Below are positions 26,686 to 35,087 of a stretch of DNA of 64,000 nt, in pieces. The notes beneath the pieces are model-generated. The model was not told the DNA's origin. It saw only the letters and a list, made by a program, of their open reading frames with translations, and ran no database searches. Numbering within the stretch: position 1 is the first letter of the stretch; each line of letters starts with the position of its first letter. The stretch covers positions 1 to 64,000 of the forward strand of contig CAMYLZ010000014.1 in NCBI GenBank assembly GCA_947259375.1, written 5' to 3'. Origin of the DNA: an uncultured Parvularculaceae bacterium (GTDB lineage Bacteria; Pseudomonadota; Alphaproteobacteria; Caulobacterales; Parvularculaceae). The position numbers and the translations under genes are program-made.

Positions 26686-27431
26686 CAAAACGCCCTGACG
26701 GCGACGCCGCATGCTCGTAATCCATCGCGCACGGCGTGGGCGGTCTCGAGAGCGTGCGGCGTGTCTGCATGAATGCATAAGGTATTGACAGAGATTGTCA
26801 GTTCTCCGTCCGAAGCGGCGAAGGACGCACCTTGCGCGATGGCGCAAGCTTGTTTCGCCCGCATGTCAACATCTTCAATGACGGCGCCGAGCATGCCGCG
26901 CGGCGTCAAGCACCCTGATTTCATATAAAGCCGGTCGACAAAACCCTCCGCTGCAAATGGCTTTCCGGTTTCTTTTGCTGCAACCTCAAGCGCCGAGCCC
27001 GGCGCGCCGACAATGACGGCATCCCCGGCCGCGTCGACGACAAGTCGGGCGAGCGACGTGTCCTTTGCGGCGTCATTGTAAAGCGCCCCATGGGGCTTCA
27101 CATGCCGTAAGGACAAGCCTTCTTCGCGGAGGATGGACTTCAAAGCGGCGATTTGCGCGCGCAGCGAGGCGCTGAGTTTTGTCGGGTTAATGGCTTGGCT
27201 GCGCCGCCCGAAGCCTGTCCGATCCGGATAGGAAGGGTGCGCGCCGACGCTGACGCTGTGCCGATTTGCGAGGCGTACGGTGCGCCGCATGGATGCCTCG
27301 TCGCCCGCATGCCCGCCGCAGGCGATGGAGCAAGAGGTGATGATGCGCATCAGCGCGGTCTCGATGTCGCGCTGCACATCGTCCGCATACTCGCCCATAT
27401 CCGCGTTCAGATCGATAGACGCCATCACCAT
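26685..27431 (-). CDS. pxpA: 5-oxoprolinase subunit A (LamB/YcsF family)
   Basis: A 248-aa LamB/YcsF protein. The N-terminus has IDLNADMGEYADD and SCSIACGGHAGDEASM, followed by VGAHPSYPDRTGFGRR and HVKPHGALYND, all highly conserved in PxpA. It overlaps the NRAMP-like gene by 7 nt upstream and pxpB by 1 nt downstream, giving the operon nramp-pxpA-pxpB-pxpC. Confidence 0.95.
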   Translation of the reverse strand: MVMASIDLNADMGEYADDVQRDIETALMRIITSCSIACGGHAGDEASMRRTVRLANRHSVSVGAHPSYPDRTGFGRRSQAINPTKLSASLRAQIAALKSILREEGLSLRHVKPHGALYNDAAKDTSLARLVVDAAGDAVIVGAPGSALEVAAKETGKPFAAEGFVDRLYMKSGCLTPRGMLGAVIEDVDMRAKQACAIAQGASFAASDGELTISVNTLCIHADTPHALETAHAVRDGLRACGVAVRAF

Positions 27432-28642
27432 ATTCCTACTGCGCGCAGGACGCCGCGCAAACCCAGCATGATGGTGATCAGGACGACGGCAACTCCGGCG
27501 GTGTTGGCGAGCGTGCCGTTCGCATGGCGGCCAAGCAATCGCTTGTTGTTGGCTGCGTATAAAAGGAACAAGGCGATGACCGGCAACAAGGCGCCATTGG
27601 CGATTTGCGCAAAAAGAATGATCTCCACGGGCCGGGCCCCGGTGATCGCCGCCAGCGCGCCAGTCGCGAGGACCGCCCCTGCGGCCAGCCGGAAAGAGGT
27701 TGACGAAGTTGCGTTTGAAAAACCGAAGAGTTCGGCGGCGGCGAAACCGGCGGCGAGCGGCGCTGTGATCGCCGACGAAAGTCCCGCTGCGAACAAGCCG
27801 AGCGCCAGCAGGTAGGTGGCGCCGGCGCCAAAGGCCGGTTCGAGCTGGCGCGCCATATCGGCGGTGTTTGAAATTGTCTGGCCGGCGCCGAAAAGACTCG
27901 CCGCTGCCGTTGACAGGACCAGCACGGAAACGGCGCCGCCAATTCCGATGGAAAAGCGTGCATCAAACCGCGCTTCGCCAAGGTCGTCAGGGCCGCTCCA
28001 CCGCTTGCGCGCCGTCGCGGCGTGTAAAAACAAATTATACGGAACAATTGTCGTGCCGATAAGCGCGAGCACGATCGGCAGACTGCCCCGCGGCAATGAT
28101 GGCGTCAGCGCGCCATTGAAAAGCGCGAACCAGTCCGGCCCAATGATCGCCAGCGCGCTCGCAAATGCGAGCGTCATGATCGCTACGACGGTGATGAGCG
28201 CCTTTTCGATGAAGCGGTAGCCGCCAAAAAACAACACCGTTCCGGCCAGTCCTGTAATTATTGCGGCGATCAAGGGTTTCGAAAGAAAATCAGGAAGCGC
28301 GGCTTCGACGCCGAGAACAGCGCCGGCGATATTGCCGCCTTCATAGGCGGCGTTGCCGACGAACAGCGCGGCGATGATCAGCGCCGCTGCGCTCCATTTC
28401 AAAACCGGCGTTGCTGCCAAGCGCTCCATGACCGCTTCGCCAAGCCCGCGCCGGGCGACGACGCCGAGCCTTGCGGCCATTTCCTGCAAAATAATTGCCG
28501 CGATCGTTGCGAATACCAGCGCCCAAGCCAGGCCATAGCCAAACCGCGCGCCGGCAAGCGTCGCGGTGGTGACCGTGCCCGGGCCGATAAAAGCAGCGGC
28601 GGCGAGCGCGCCGGGCCCGATGGCGCGGAAGCGTTTCAGCAT
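27425..28642 (-). CDS. NRAMP-family transporter lacking canonical metal ligands
   Basis: A 405-aa, roughly 11-helix protein of the NRAMP/MntH superfamily. The first unwound helix reads IGPGTVTTATLAG (~residues 19-31), where manganese transporters have DPGN, so the metal-binding Asp and Asn are missing. The TM6 motif reads TTIVPYNLFLHA instead of a MPHN form, so the soft-metal Met is replaced by Val. It heads the operon and overlaps pxpA by 7 nt. That position suggests it may import 5-oxoproline or a related substrate rather than Mn2+ (inference). Confidence 0.82.
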   Translation of the reverse strand: MLKRFRAIGPGALAAAAFIGPGTVTTATLAGARFGYGLAWALVFATIAAIILQEMAARLGVVARRGLGEAVMERLAATPVLKWSAAALIIAALFVGNAAYEGGNIAGAVLGVEAALPDFLSKPLIAAIITGLAGTVLFFGGYRFIEKALITVVAIMTLAFASALAIIGPDWFALFNGALTPSLPRGSLPIVLALIGTTIVPYNLFLHAATARKRWSGPDDLGEARFDARFSIGIGGAVSVLVLSTAAASLFGAGQTISNTADMARQLEPAFGAGATYLLALGLFAAGLSSAITAPLAAGFAAAELFGFSNATSSTSFRLAAGAVLATGALAAITGARPVEIILFAQIANGALLPVIALFLLYAANNKRLLGRHANGTLANTAGVAVVLITIMLGLRGVLRAVGIW

Positions 28643-28695
28643 GCGTCGAGGTTAGCGCGCCTTCGCTGAAAAGCGAATGGAAAAATCAGGCGCTG

Positions 28696-28729
28696 AAAAA
28701 AAGCCGCCCCGTCCGAAGAGCGGGGCGGC
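28696..28729 (-). terminator. Rho-independent terminator of the TPR lipoprotein gene
   Basis: On the minus strand a 9-bp GC-rich stem (GCCGCCCCG/CGGGGCGGC, plus-strand 28703-28711 and 28721-28729) is followed by seven T. It separates the TPR gene from the NRAMP-pxp operon, which therefore needs its own promoter between 28643 and 28695. Confidence 0.9.
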
Positions 28730-28783
28730 ATACGCTGGCATGCAACAGAACTGACGCAACAAAACTGTGGCGCGACTTGTCGG

Positions 28784-29779
28784 CTATTCGTCGCGGCTCT
28801 TGATTTCGACGCCGTCCATGGAGGCGTTGGTCACAGGCGCGGCTTTGATCAGTGCGATCGGTGCGCCGTCTTCGTTTTCTTCGTCGGCGGGTTTCGGCTC
28901 CTCGCGAAGCTCTTGGCGCGGGGCCGGTCTCAGCGGCGCTGATGGGGCAGAATTAAAATCTGGCGTCTCGGCGCCGCCTTTGGCGTATTCTTCCCAATAA
29001 GCCGGCTGGTTCATCAGTTGGCGGAATACATCTACATTGTTGTCCGCAACGATTGGCGGCAAGTCGGAACGGGCGAGGCGTTCGGCTTCACGCATCTCGC
29101 CGGACAGCGCGAGCACGAGGGCGAGGTTTTGCCTTATGCGCGAGTCGGCGCCGGCGCGGGTGGCCGCCTCGCGCAGTGTCATGCGCGCCTTTGTCAAATC
29201 ACCTTCGAGAGCGAAGGAAAGCCCCTTGTTGTTCAGGACGATGACCTGGTCCGGCGACAAAGCCAGCGCGCGGTCATATTTGACGCGCGCTGCGTCATGT
29301 TCGCCAATCTGATCGAGCGCGACGCCATAGGCGGACATTGCGCGCCAATCATTCGGAGATGCGGCGGCGGCGGTTTCAAGATGGCGGACGGCTTCAAAAG
29401 CGCGGCCGCTTTCAACAAGCACTTTGCCATATTCAAGGCTCACGCCGATGTGGTTTGGGTGCATGGCTGCGGTTTTCTGCATCACGCCGACGGCTTCCTC
29501 ATTGGAGCCGATCTTGCGCAGGGACTGCGAAAACTTGACGGCGACGTCGGGAACCGATTGATCCGTATTGTAGCGCGTGCCCCAAAATGCGGCGGCGGCG
29601 ATAGGGTCCATGCCGTCATCAACCTGCGGGCTTGAATAGACTTCAATTGCGGCGCGGTAATCCCGGTCGCCTGGGCTCGCAACCGATTTTGCGCCCGGCG
29701 ACGACGCGCAGGCGGAAAGTGCTATGGCCGACGCCGCGATTATGGCGTATTTGGTGACTGGCTTAGATGCGTTAAGCAT
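28784..29779 (-). CDS. TPR lipoprotein, TadD-like
   Basis: A 331-aa outer-membrane or periplasmic lipoprotein (lipobox ALSAC, Cys at ~24). Residues ~85-230 hold four or so tetratricopeptide repeats (for example AMHPNHIGVSLEYGKVLVES and ALSPDQVIVLNNKGLSFALE). A Pro/Glu-rich disordered tail follows. The arrangement resembles TadD-type pilotins of Flp/Tad pili, but no tad genes are in the window, so the pilus link is tentative. Ends in a strong terminator. Confidence 0.75.
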   Translation of the reverse strand: MLNASKPVTKYAIIAASAIALSACASSPGAKSVASPGDRDYRAAIEVYSSPQVDDGMDPIAAAAFWGTRYNTDQSVPDVAVKFSQSLRKIGSNEEAVGVMQKTAAMHPNHIGVSLEYGKVLVESGRAFEAVRHLETAAAASPNDWRAMSAYGVALDQIGEHDAARVKYDRALALSPDQVIVLNNKGLSFALEGDLTKARMTLREAATRAGADSRIRQNLALVLALSGEMREAERLARSDLPPIVADNNVDVFRQLMNQPAYWEEYAKGGAETPDFNSAPSAPLRPAPRQELREEPKPADEENEDGAPIALIKAAPVTNASMDGVEIKSRDE

Positions 29780-29793
29780 GGATCGCGCCTCAA

Positions 29794-29837
29794 TGAATTC
29801 CGCGAGAATTGGGCGACATGTTGGCCCAAGGAATTCA
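29794..29837. promoter_or_regulatory. Long imperfect inverted repeat between divergent genes
   Basis: TGAATTCC (29794-29801) pairs with GGAATTCA (29830-29837), and inside it TTGGGC (29809-29814) pairs with GCCCAA (29824-29829). A 7-nt asymmetric bulge lies on the left. It sits between the divergent TPR and aminopeptidase genes and may be a dyad operator or an RNA hairpin in the TPR leader. Confidence 0.4.
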
Positions 29838-29895
29838 ATAAAGGCTTAACCGTATGCTTAATGTGCAACCGAATTGGTAAGTTAACGGATTATTC

Positions 29896-31266
29896 ATGCG
29901 CTCTGAACTGTTAAGTGATTATGAACAGGCCGCGGCGAATGCGGCGCAAAAGATATTTCTGGTCAAGGATGGAAAGCTCGATCAATGCGATGCGCCGTCC
30001 TCACTGAAGGCGATTGCCGCCGCCAACGGATTTGATGGCGAGCAGGGCGTTTTGCTCGCGGGTGAGGGGGGCACCCTGCTCGGGACAGGCGACGGCGCTG
30101 ATTCGTTCATTTACGCGGCCGCGGCCGAAAGGTTGCCGGCGGGCGATTACGTAATCGCTGATGAACTTGAAGGAGAGGCGGCGACGCTGGCGGCGCTTGG
30201 CTGGCTTTTTGGCGGCTACCGGTTTGATCGATACAAACAGCAAAAGCCCGCGGCGGCGAGACTGATTGCACCACGAAACGCCAATTTGGAAACCGCTCGC
30301 CGCGCGGGCGACGCGGTCGGCCTGGTGCGCGATCTCGTCAACACGCCCGCGGGCGATATGGGGCCTGCGGCGTTGGAACAGGCCGCGCGCAATATTGCGG
30401 AGGAATGCGGCGCGCAGATTAACGTCATTACCGGCGATGCATTGCTGGCGCATGACCTGCCGATGATCCATGCGGTCGGGCGTGCTGCCAAGGCTGCGCC
30501 GCGCCTCATCGACCTTGCCTGGGGCGATATGGATGCGCCGAAAGTGACGTTGGTCGGCAAGGGCGTGACCTTTGATTCGGGCGGCCTCAATATCAAAGGC
30601 GCGGCCGGCATGGCGATCATGAAGAAGGATATGGGCGGCGGCGCGCATACGCTGGCGCTCGCTCGCATGATTATGAGCGCGAAGCTCAATCTGCGCCTGC
30701 GCGTGCTTATTCCGGCGGTGGAAAACGCGATTTCCGGCGACGCGTTCCGCCCCGGCGACATTTTGCCTAGTCGTAAGGGGCTCAGCGTGGAAATCGGCAA
30801 TACGGATGCAGAGGGTCGGCTCATTCTCGCTGACGCGCTCGCGCTGGGGGGAGAAGATGCGCCGGAATTCATGGTTTCGCTGGCGACGCTTACCGGCGCC
30901 GCCCGTGTGGCGCTGGGGCCTGAGTTGGTCCCGTTCTATTGCGATGAGGAGGATCTTGTCAGCGCGCTGGAAGCGGCGTCGGCGCGTGTCGCTGATCCGC
31001 TCTGGCGGATGCCGTTATGGCGGAATTACGAATCGATGCTTTCGTCGCAAATCGCCGATGTCAATCACATTTCCGGCGGTTCTTTCGCCGGGTCGGTGAC
31101 GGCGGCGCTGTTCTTGAAGAAATTCGCCGGCGACGCCGCCGCCTGGATGCATTTCGACCTTTATGCGTGGCGTCCAAAAGCCTTGCCGGGCCGGCCGGTC
31201 GGGGGCGAAGCGCAGGCGATCAGGGCGCTGTTCGAGGTGTTGGCCGATCGTTACCCGTCCCGATAG
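29896..31266 (+). CDS. M17 leucyl aminopeptidase family protein
   Basis: A 456-aa two-metal exopeptidase. A variable N-terminal domain precedes the catalytic domain, which has VRDLVNTPAGDMGP, VGKGVTFDSGGLNIKG (Lys and Asp ligands), MKKDMGGGAHTLAL and EIGNTDAEGRLILADAL. It is nearer the shorter PepB-like subgroup than classical PepA. Cytoplasmic peptide turnover is the expected role. A stretch of AT-rich DNA, likely the promoter, precedes it. It is upstream of marR on the same strand (70 nt apart). Confidence 0.92.
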   Translation: MRSELLSDYEQAAANAAQKIFLVKDGKLDQCDAPSSLKAIAAANGFDGEQGVLLAGEGGTLLGTGDGADSFIYAAAAERLPAGDYVIADELEGEAATLAALGWLFGGYRFDRYKQQKPAAARLIAPRNANLETARRAGDAVGLVRDLVNTPAGDMGPAALEQAARNIAEECGAQINVITGDALLAHDLPMIHAVGRAAKAAPRLIDLAWGDMDAPKVTLVGKGVTFDSGGLNIKGAAGMAIMKKDMGGGAHTLALARMIMSAKLNLRLRVLIPAVENAISGDAFRPGDILPSRKGLSVEIGNTDAEGRLILADALALGGEDAPEFMVSLATLTGAARVALGPELVPFYCDEEDLVSALEAASARVADPLWRMPLWRNYESMLSSQIADVNHISGGSFAGSVTAALFLKKFAGDAAAWMHFDLYAWRPKALPGRPVGGEAQAIRALFEVLADRYPSR

Positions 31267-31336
31267 GTCTTGCCCTTTGCCGCCGAACAGGGGCAATCAT
31301 TAGGTTCGGTAGCAATGACGGGCGTAAGGCCGAACG

Positions 31337-31690
31337 ATGGCGGCAACGGATATTCTGACAAGCTGGCGGGAAGTGATGTGCGACGCCGTGCGCGCGGACA
31401 ATCCGGACCTGTCCATGCGCCAATGGTCGATTCTGCTGACGGTTTATCTCAAGCCCGGCCCGCATACAGTGCGCGCCCTCGCGCGCGATCTCAACGTGCC
31501 CAAGCCGGCTATCTCGCGAGCGCTCGATGCGCTGTCGATCCTCGGTTTTATCAAGCGCGTGCGCGATGAAAACGACAAACGTATCGTCATTGTGCGGAAG
31601 ACTGCGGAAGGTGCGATTTATCTGGACCGTTTTGCGCGTCTGGTTGAGGCCCATTCGAGTCAGCCGGCGCTCGGCGCCATGTATGGCTGA
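31337..31690 (+). CDS. MarR-family transcriptional regulator
   Basis: A short (117 aa) winged-helix regulator. Helices RQWSILLTVYLKPG and VRALARDLNVPKPAISRALD form the recognition unit, followed by the wing LGFIKRVRDENDKRIVIVRK. The dimerisation helices at both ends are shorter than usual. No target is evident, and neither flanking gene is divergent from it. Confidence 0.88.
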   Translation: MAATDILTSWREVMCDAVRADNPDLSMRQWSILLTVYLKPGPHTVRALARDLNVPKPAISRALDALSILGFIKRVRDENDKRIVIVRKTAEGAIYLDRFARLVEAHSSQPALGAMYG

Positions 31691-31746
31691 GGCGTTCGCT
31701 CAACCGAGCAGAGCCGGCATCGCGGCGCTACCCAGGCTGTACCCGG

Positions 31747-32742
31747 CTAGTTGACCTTCGGCAGATCGGCAAGCTTCACCCCGGCGATTTGCGCCGTTCC
31801 ATCCTTGAGATCGATCGGCGCGGTGATCTTCCCGCCGCCGGTGATGGCGGTGAGTGTCAGCGCCGCCGCAGCGACCTCTGCATCCTGTGCAGAGATAATG
31901 CCGAACGCGGCGAGCGCGCGGGCGAATGCTGCGGGCCGGGCGATCTCGGCGTCGAGGCGACCGGCCGGATAAAACGCCGCGTCGAGCCCAAGGCTTCCTG
32001 AAACGAACAGACGTGCGTCGCCGATCTCGGCAATCATCCCGTTGAGGATGAGGGCGCCGCCGGCGTCGCGCCATGCATAGGCCGGATCGTCGATTGCAAA
32101 GGCGCCGGTTTGGGTGACGGCGAGGCTGGTCCTAAACGCATCGATAGTGACCTCCCTATCATTCACGCGAGAGGCGAGAGATGCCGCGGCGAGGTTCAAG
32201 GTGAGCGCGGACCGGTCCGTTGCGTCCGGCGCCAGGTCAAGCACAAGGTCGACAAGCGTGACAGTCCGTCGATCTGCACTCCGGCGTGCGTGCAGTTCGC
32301 CGATTGTCGCGGCGAAAACCCATTTGCGCGCCTTGTCATTCGCAATCGAGGCGCGGAAATCGCCAGTACGCAACTGCCATTCGCCATGGCCTTTGGCCCA
32401 TAAAACCTGATCGCCGCTTGTCGAGAATATCAGCTTGCTAAGGTCGTATGGCAGGGCGTCAAGGGTCAGGCGCTCGGCGCGCCATGACCATGCGCCGGGT
32501 TCGGCGATATCCGGGGCGACAATATGCACGCGAAGGAAAAATGGAAAACCGTCGGATTGAATTGCGCCATGCGAGACCGCGAGGCCCGCATCATTTTGTT
32601 CGGCGACCCATTCAGCCACGGCCTTTTTCATCTCCGCCGCGCCGGCGCGCCAGAGCAGAAAATATGCAAAGACGATAATGCCCGCGATGGTGAACGGAAT
32701 GTAAAGCCAACGCCGGGCGAGGCGGCGGGAGTGATCAGCCAA
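31747..32742 (-). CDS. DUF2125 envelope protein
   Basis: A 331-aa protein of a family found mainly in alphaproteobacteria. I chose TTG at 32742 because AGGAGA precedes it at good spacing; the longer ATG frame overlaps plsC by 62 nt. One transmembrane segment (WLYIPFTIAGIIVFAYFLLW) near the N-terminus anchors a periplasmic beta-rich domain. The alternation of strands ending in DLKDGTAQIAGVKLADLP recalls AsmA-like lipid-transfer proteins (inference). Last gene of an envelope operon after plsC, overlapping it by 8 nt. Confidence 0.8.
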   Translation of the reverse strand: MADHSRRLARRWLYIPFTIAGIIVFAYFLLWRAGAAEMKKAVAEWVAEQNDAGLAVSHGAIQSDGFPFFLRVHIVAPDIAEPGAWSWRAERLTLDALPYDLSKLIFSTSGDQVLWAKGHGEWQLRTGDFRASIANDKARKWVFAATIGELHARRSADRRTVTLVDLVLDLAPDATDRSALTLNLAAASLASRVNDREVTIDAFRTSLAVTQTGAFAIDDPAYAWRDAGGALILNGMIAEIGDARLFVSGSLGLDAAFYPAGRLDAEIARPAAFARALAAFGIISAQDAEVAAAALTLTAITGGGKITAPIDLKDGTAQIAGVKLADLPKVN

Positions 32743-33472
32743 GGCAAGTCTCCTGTGCGCGCTGTGTCGGCTCGAGATCGGGCCGGGCTGCATCAATCTG
32801 TATTTTCAATTCAGTCTGAAACGTCTTGCGGTCAAGGCCCGGCGCGATGGGCGGCAAAAATCGCAACGTGATGACGCCGGGCCGGCGTTCAATGCCTGGA
32901 TGGCGCCAATATCGGCCGCTGTCATGGGCGGCTGGCGTACAAGGCGCGCCAGCAGCCGTGTAAAGGCCGGCGACGCCAGGCAGGAAATGCGTTGTTGCGC
33001 CGGGGGCGATGCGGGTGCCTTCAGGAAAAATGATCACCTGCGCGCCGCTCTCAATGTGTTGCTTGGCGGCGCGCGTAAAGGCGCGCAGCGCTTTCGCGCC
33101 GCCTTCGCGGTCAATGGCGATGTGACCCGCGAGACGCACCCACCAGCCATAGACCGGTATGCGCAGGAGTTCTTTTTTGAACGCCATCACCGGATTGGGC
33201 AAAAGCGCGTGCAACGCAATCGTCTCCCACATGGATTGATGATTGGCTGCGACGATGGCGCCGCCGGAGGGAATATATTCCGCCCCTTCTATCCGATAGC
33301 TGACGCCTGTGATGAGTTTCAACGCGGCGAGAATGGTATTGCACCAGACTTTTACCGTCGCGCGCACGGCGGGCTTTCCAAACAGAGTTACCGGCAGGCC
33401 GAAGATCCCGACCAGTGCGATAGAGCAAATGAGAAATACGGCAAACGCCAAAGATCGTATACGTATGATCAT
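32735..33472 (-). CDS. plsC: 1-acyl-sn-glycerol-3-phosphate acyltransferase
   Basis: A 245-aa membrane-bound acyltransferase that makes phosphatidic acid. A hydrophobic N-terminus precedes the catalytic motif NHQSMWET, in which the usual HX4D is HX4E. The substrate motif FPEGTR is intact (IIFPEGTRIAPGA). The Asp-to-Glu change is conservative and seen in other alphaproteobacterial PlsC-like proteins, so activity is likely. It is 12 nt after the YdcF gene and overlaps the DUF2125 gene. Confidence 0.88.
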   Translation of the reverse strand: MIIRIRSLAFAVFLICSIALVGIFGLPVTLFGKPAVRATVKVWCNTILAALKLITGVSYRIEGAEYIPSGGAIVAANHQSMWETIALHALLPNPVMAFKKELLRIPVYGWWVRLAGHIAIDREGGAKALRAFTRAAKQHIESGAQVIIFPEGTRIAPGATTHFLPGVAGLYTAAGAPCTPAAHDSGRYWRHPGIERRPGVITLRFLPPIAPGLDRKTFQTELKIQIDAARPDLEPTQRAQETCLG

Positions 33473-33484
33473 GCGGCGCCAGCC

Positions 33485-34069
33485 TCAGGCGAACATTGCA
33501 TTCGCGTATGCCAGCAGGAATTTATTGTATTCGCCCGACAGCTTGGCGAGTGCGGTCAGCGAGGCAGGGCGCCCGCCTGCGTCAACGTAACCGGACGGCA
33601 CTGCAAAAGGCGTTAGTTCCGCGTCTTTCATTTTGGCGCGCGTGGAAATGATGGCGCGCGGCATATGATATTCGGATGTCACGAGAATGATCTTCTTGTA
33701 GCGATGGGTCTGCGCCCAGCCTTTGAGTTCGCCGGCATTGCCTTCTGTCGATAGCGCTTCATGGCCAAGGTCGACGCAACAATCAAACCGCGCCGGCTCG
33801 CCGCGCCAGAATTCGGACAATCGCTCGCGCGAGGTGCCGGGATGGACGCCGGAGATCAGCAGCCTTTCCCCGGCGCCGTTGGCGAAGATATCCATGGCGG
33901 CGGAAATACGGGCGCCGCCGCCGCCGGTATATACGACGACGCCATCGGCAAACCGCGGCTTGTCGGCTGACGGCGCAGGCAGGCGCGCCACGAAGACAGC
34001 AAAGCCAAGCGTCCACAAGACGGCCGCGGCGGCCAGGAAGGACATTACGCGTCTCACTATGGGTCCCAT
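33485..34069 (-). CDS. YdcF-family (DUF218) protein
   Basis: A 194-aa DUF218 protein with an N-terminal anchor (SFLAAAAVLWTLGFAVFVA). Core motifs are DGVVVYTGGGGARI, GAGERLLISGVHPGTSRE, LSTEGNAGELKGWA and the VTSEYHMPRA signature. Related proteins (YdcF, SanA, ElyC) act in envelope biogenesis. An AGGAG sits directly against the ATG at 34069 with no spacing, so translation may begin a few codons downstream (GTG at codon 5 or ATG at codon 9). Confidence 0.85.
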   Translation of the reverse strand: MGPIVRRVMSFLAAAAVLWTLGFAVFVARLPAPSADKPRFADGVVVYTGGGGARISAAMDIFANGAGERLLISGVHPGTSRERLSEFWRGEPARFDCCVDLGHEALSTEGNAGELKGWAQTHRYKKIILVTSEYHMPRAIISTRAKMKDAELTPFAVPSGYVDAGGRPASLTALAKLSGEYNKFLLAYANAMFA

Positions 34070-34133
34070 CTCCTGACAGCGCTAAGAGGTGGCGGCGATG
34101 TTACCCGAAAGCACCCGCGCCGGTCCAGCAGCG

Positions 34134-35087
34134 TTAATATTGGCCGCGCAATGTTTTCAAGACGGTAAGGCGCGCAGTGATGGCGGTGACAAGGCAAGTG
34201 GCGATTGGCGCGGCTGCTAGCCAAATCAACATGAAGCCGCTGAGAGAAAATGCCGGGATGAATGAATCCGCGCCGCCGCTGGTGCGCATGGCGAGGCCGG
34301 CGAGGCCGAGCGCGCCGAGTGCGACGCCAAGGCCGATTAATGCGCCGCGCAGTCCGAGAATGAAGAACCGCCGCTGGACTTCGGCGGCGATGAATGCGTC
34401 CGTGGCGCCGACAAGATGCAGCACCGAAACGATCTCGTGATTGGCGGCGAGACCAGCGCGCGCGGCGAAGATGGAAATCGCGCAAGCCGCCCCCATGACA
34501 AGTAAAAAAACGCCGAAGGCCATCGCCTGACCGGACCGGGCGGCGCTCGCAAGCCGGTCGTGCCAGCGTGCGTGATCGTCCAGGCTGGCGCCGGGTGCGG
34601 CAGCCGTCAGCCGGTTGCGCAATAGGTCGAGATCGGCGCGTAGCGCCGGCGTCGCCTTGACCTCGATGATCGCTGGTATGTTCAGGAACGCTGCGGCATT
34701 GCCTTCGCCTAGCCAAGGCTCCAGCAAGGCGGCGGTTTCGTCCTTGTCGCGTTCTTCGGCTTCGATCACGCCGTCAGTTTCGTTCAAAACCCGCAGCGCC
34801 GCGGCGACGCCTTCGGCAATTTCTGTCGCGTCCGCGCCCTTGACCTGCACCGTTAATTCCGATCGCAAGGCGGAAGTCCATTCGCTGGCGGCCTGATTGA
34901 CGATCAGCAAGGACGCCATGGCGAGCACCGCCAAAAACGACATCACCGCGATGACCGCGGTCAGCGGCGCGCCGCCAGCGCCGGCTTCGGGCAATAACGG
35001 CGCGCCGCGCGCGCCGATCAGGCGCCGACGCCGTTCGACAGGTTGCTCGCCTTCCGGCGCGCGTGTTGTCCGGGCCGGTTTTTTCAT
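34134..35087 (-). CDS. ftsX: Cell division protein FtsX
   Basis: A 317-aa permease-like partner of FtsE. Topology is as expected: a cytoplasmic N-tail (~50 residues), TM1 (TAVIAVMSFLAVLAMASLLI), a periplasmic domain of ~120 residues, then three further helices with the FtsX core VLHLVGATDAFIAAEVQRRF. It controls amidase activation at the septum. Start overlaps the ftsE stop by 4 nt (ATGA). Confidence 0.92.
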   Translation of the reverse strand: MKKPARTTRAPEGEQPVERRRRLIGARGAPLLPEAGAGGAPLTAVIAVMSFLAVLAMASLLIVNQAASEWTSALRSELTVQVKGADATEIAEGVAAALRVLNETDGVIEAEERDKDETAALLEPWLGEGNAAAFLNIPAIIEVKATPALRADLDLLRNRLTAAAPGASLDDHARWHDRLASAARSGQAMAFGVFLLVMGAACAISIFAARAGLAANHEIVSVLHLVGATDAFIAAEVQRRFFILGLRGALIGLGVALGALGLAGLAMRTSGGADSFIPAFSLSGFMLIWLAAAPIATCLVTAITARLTVLKTLRGQY

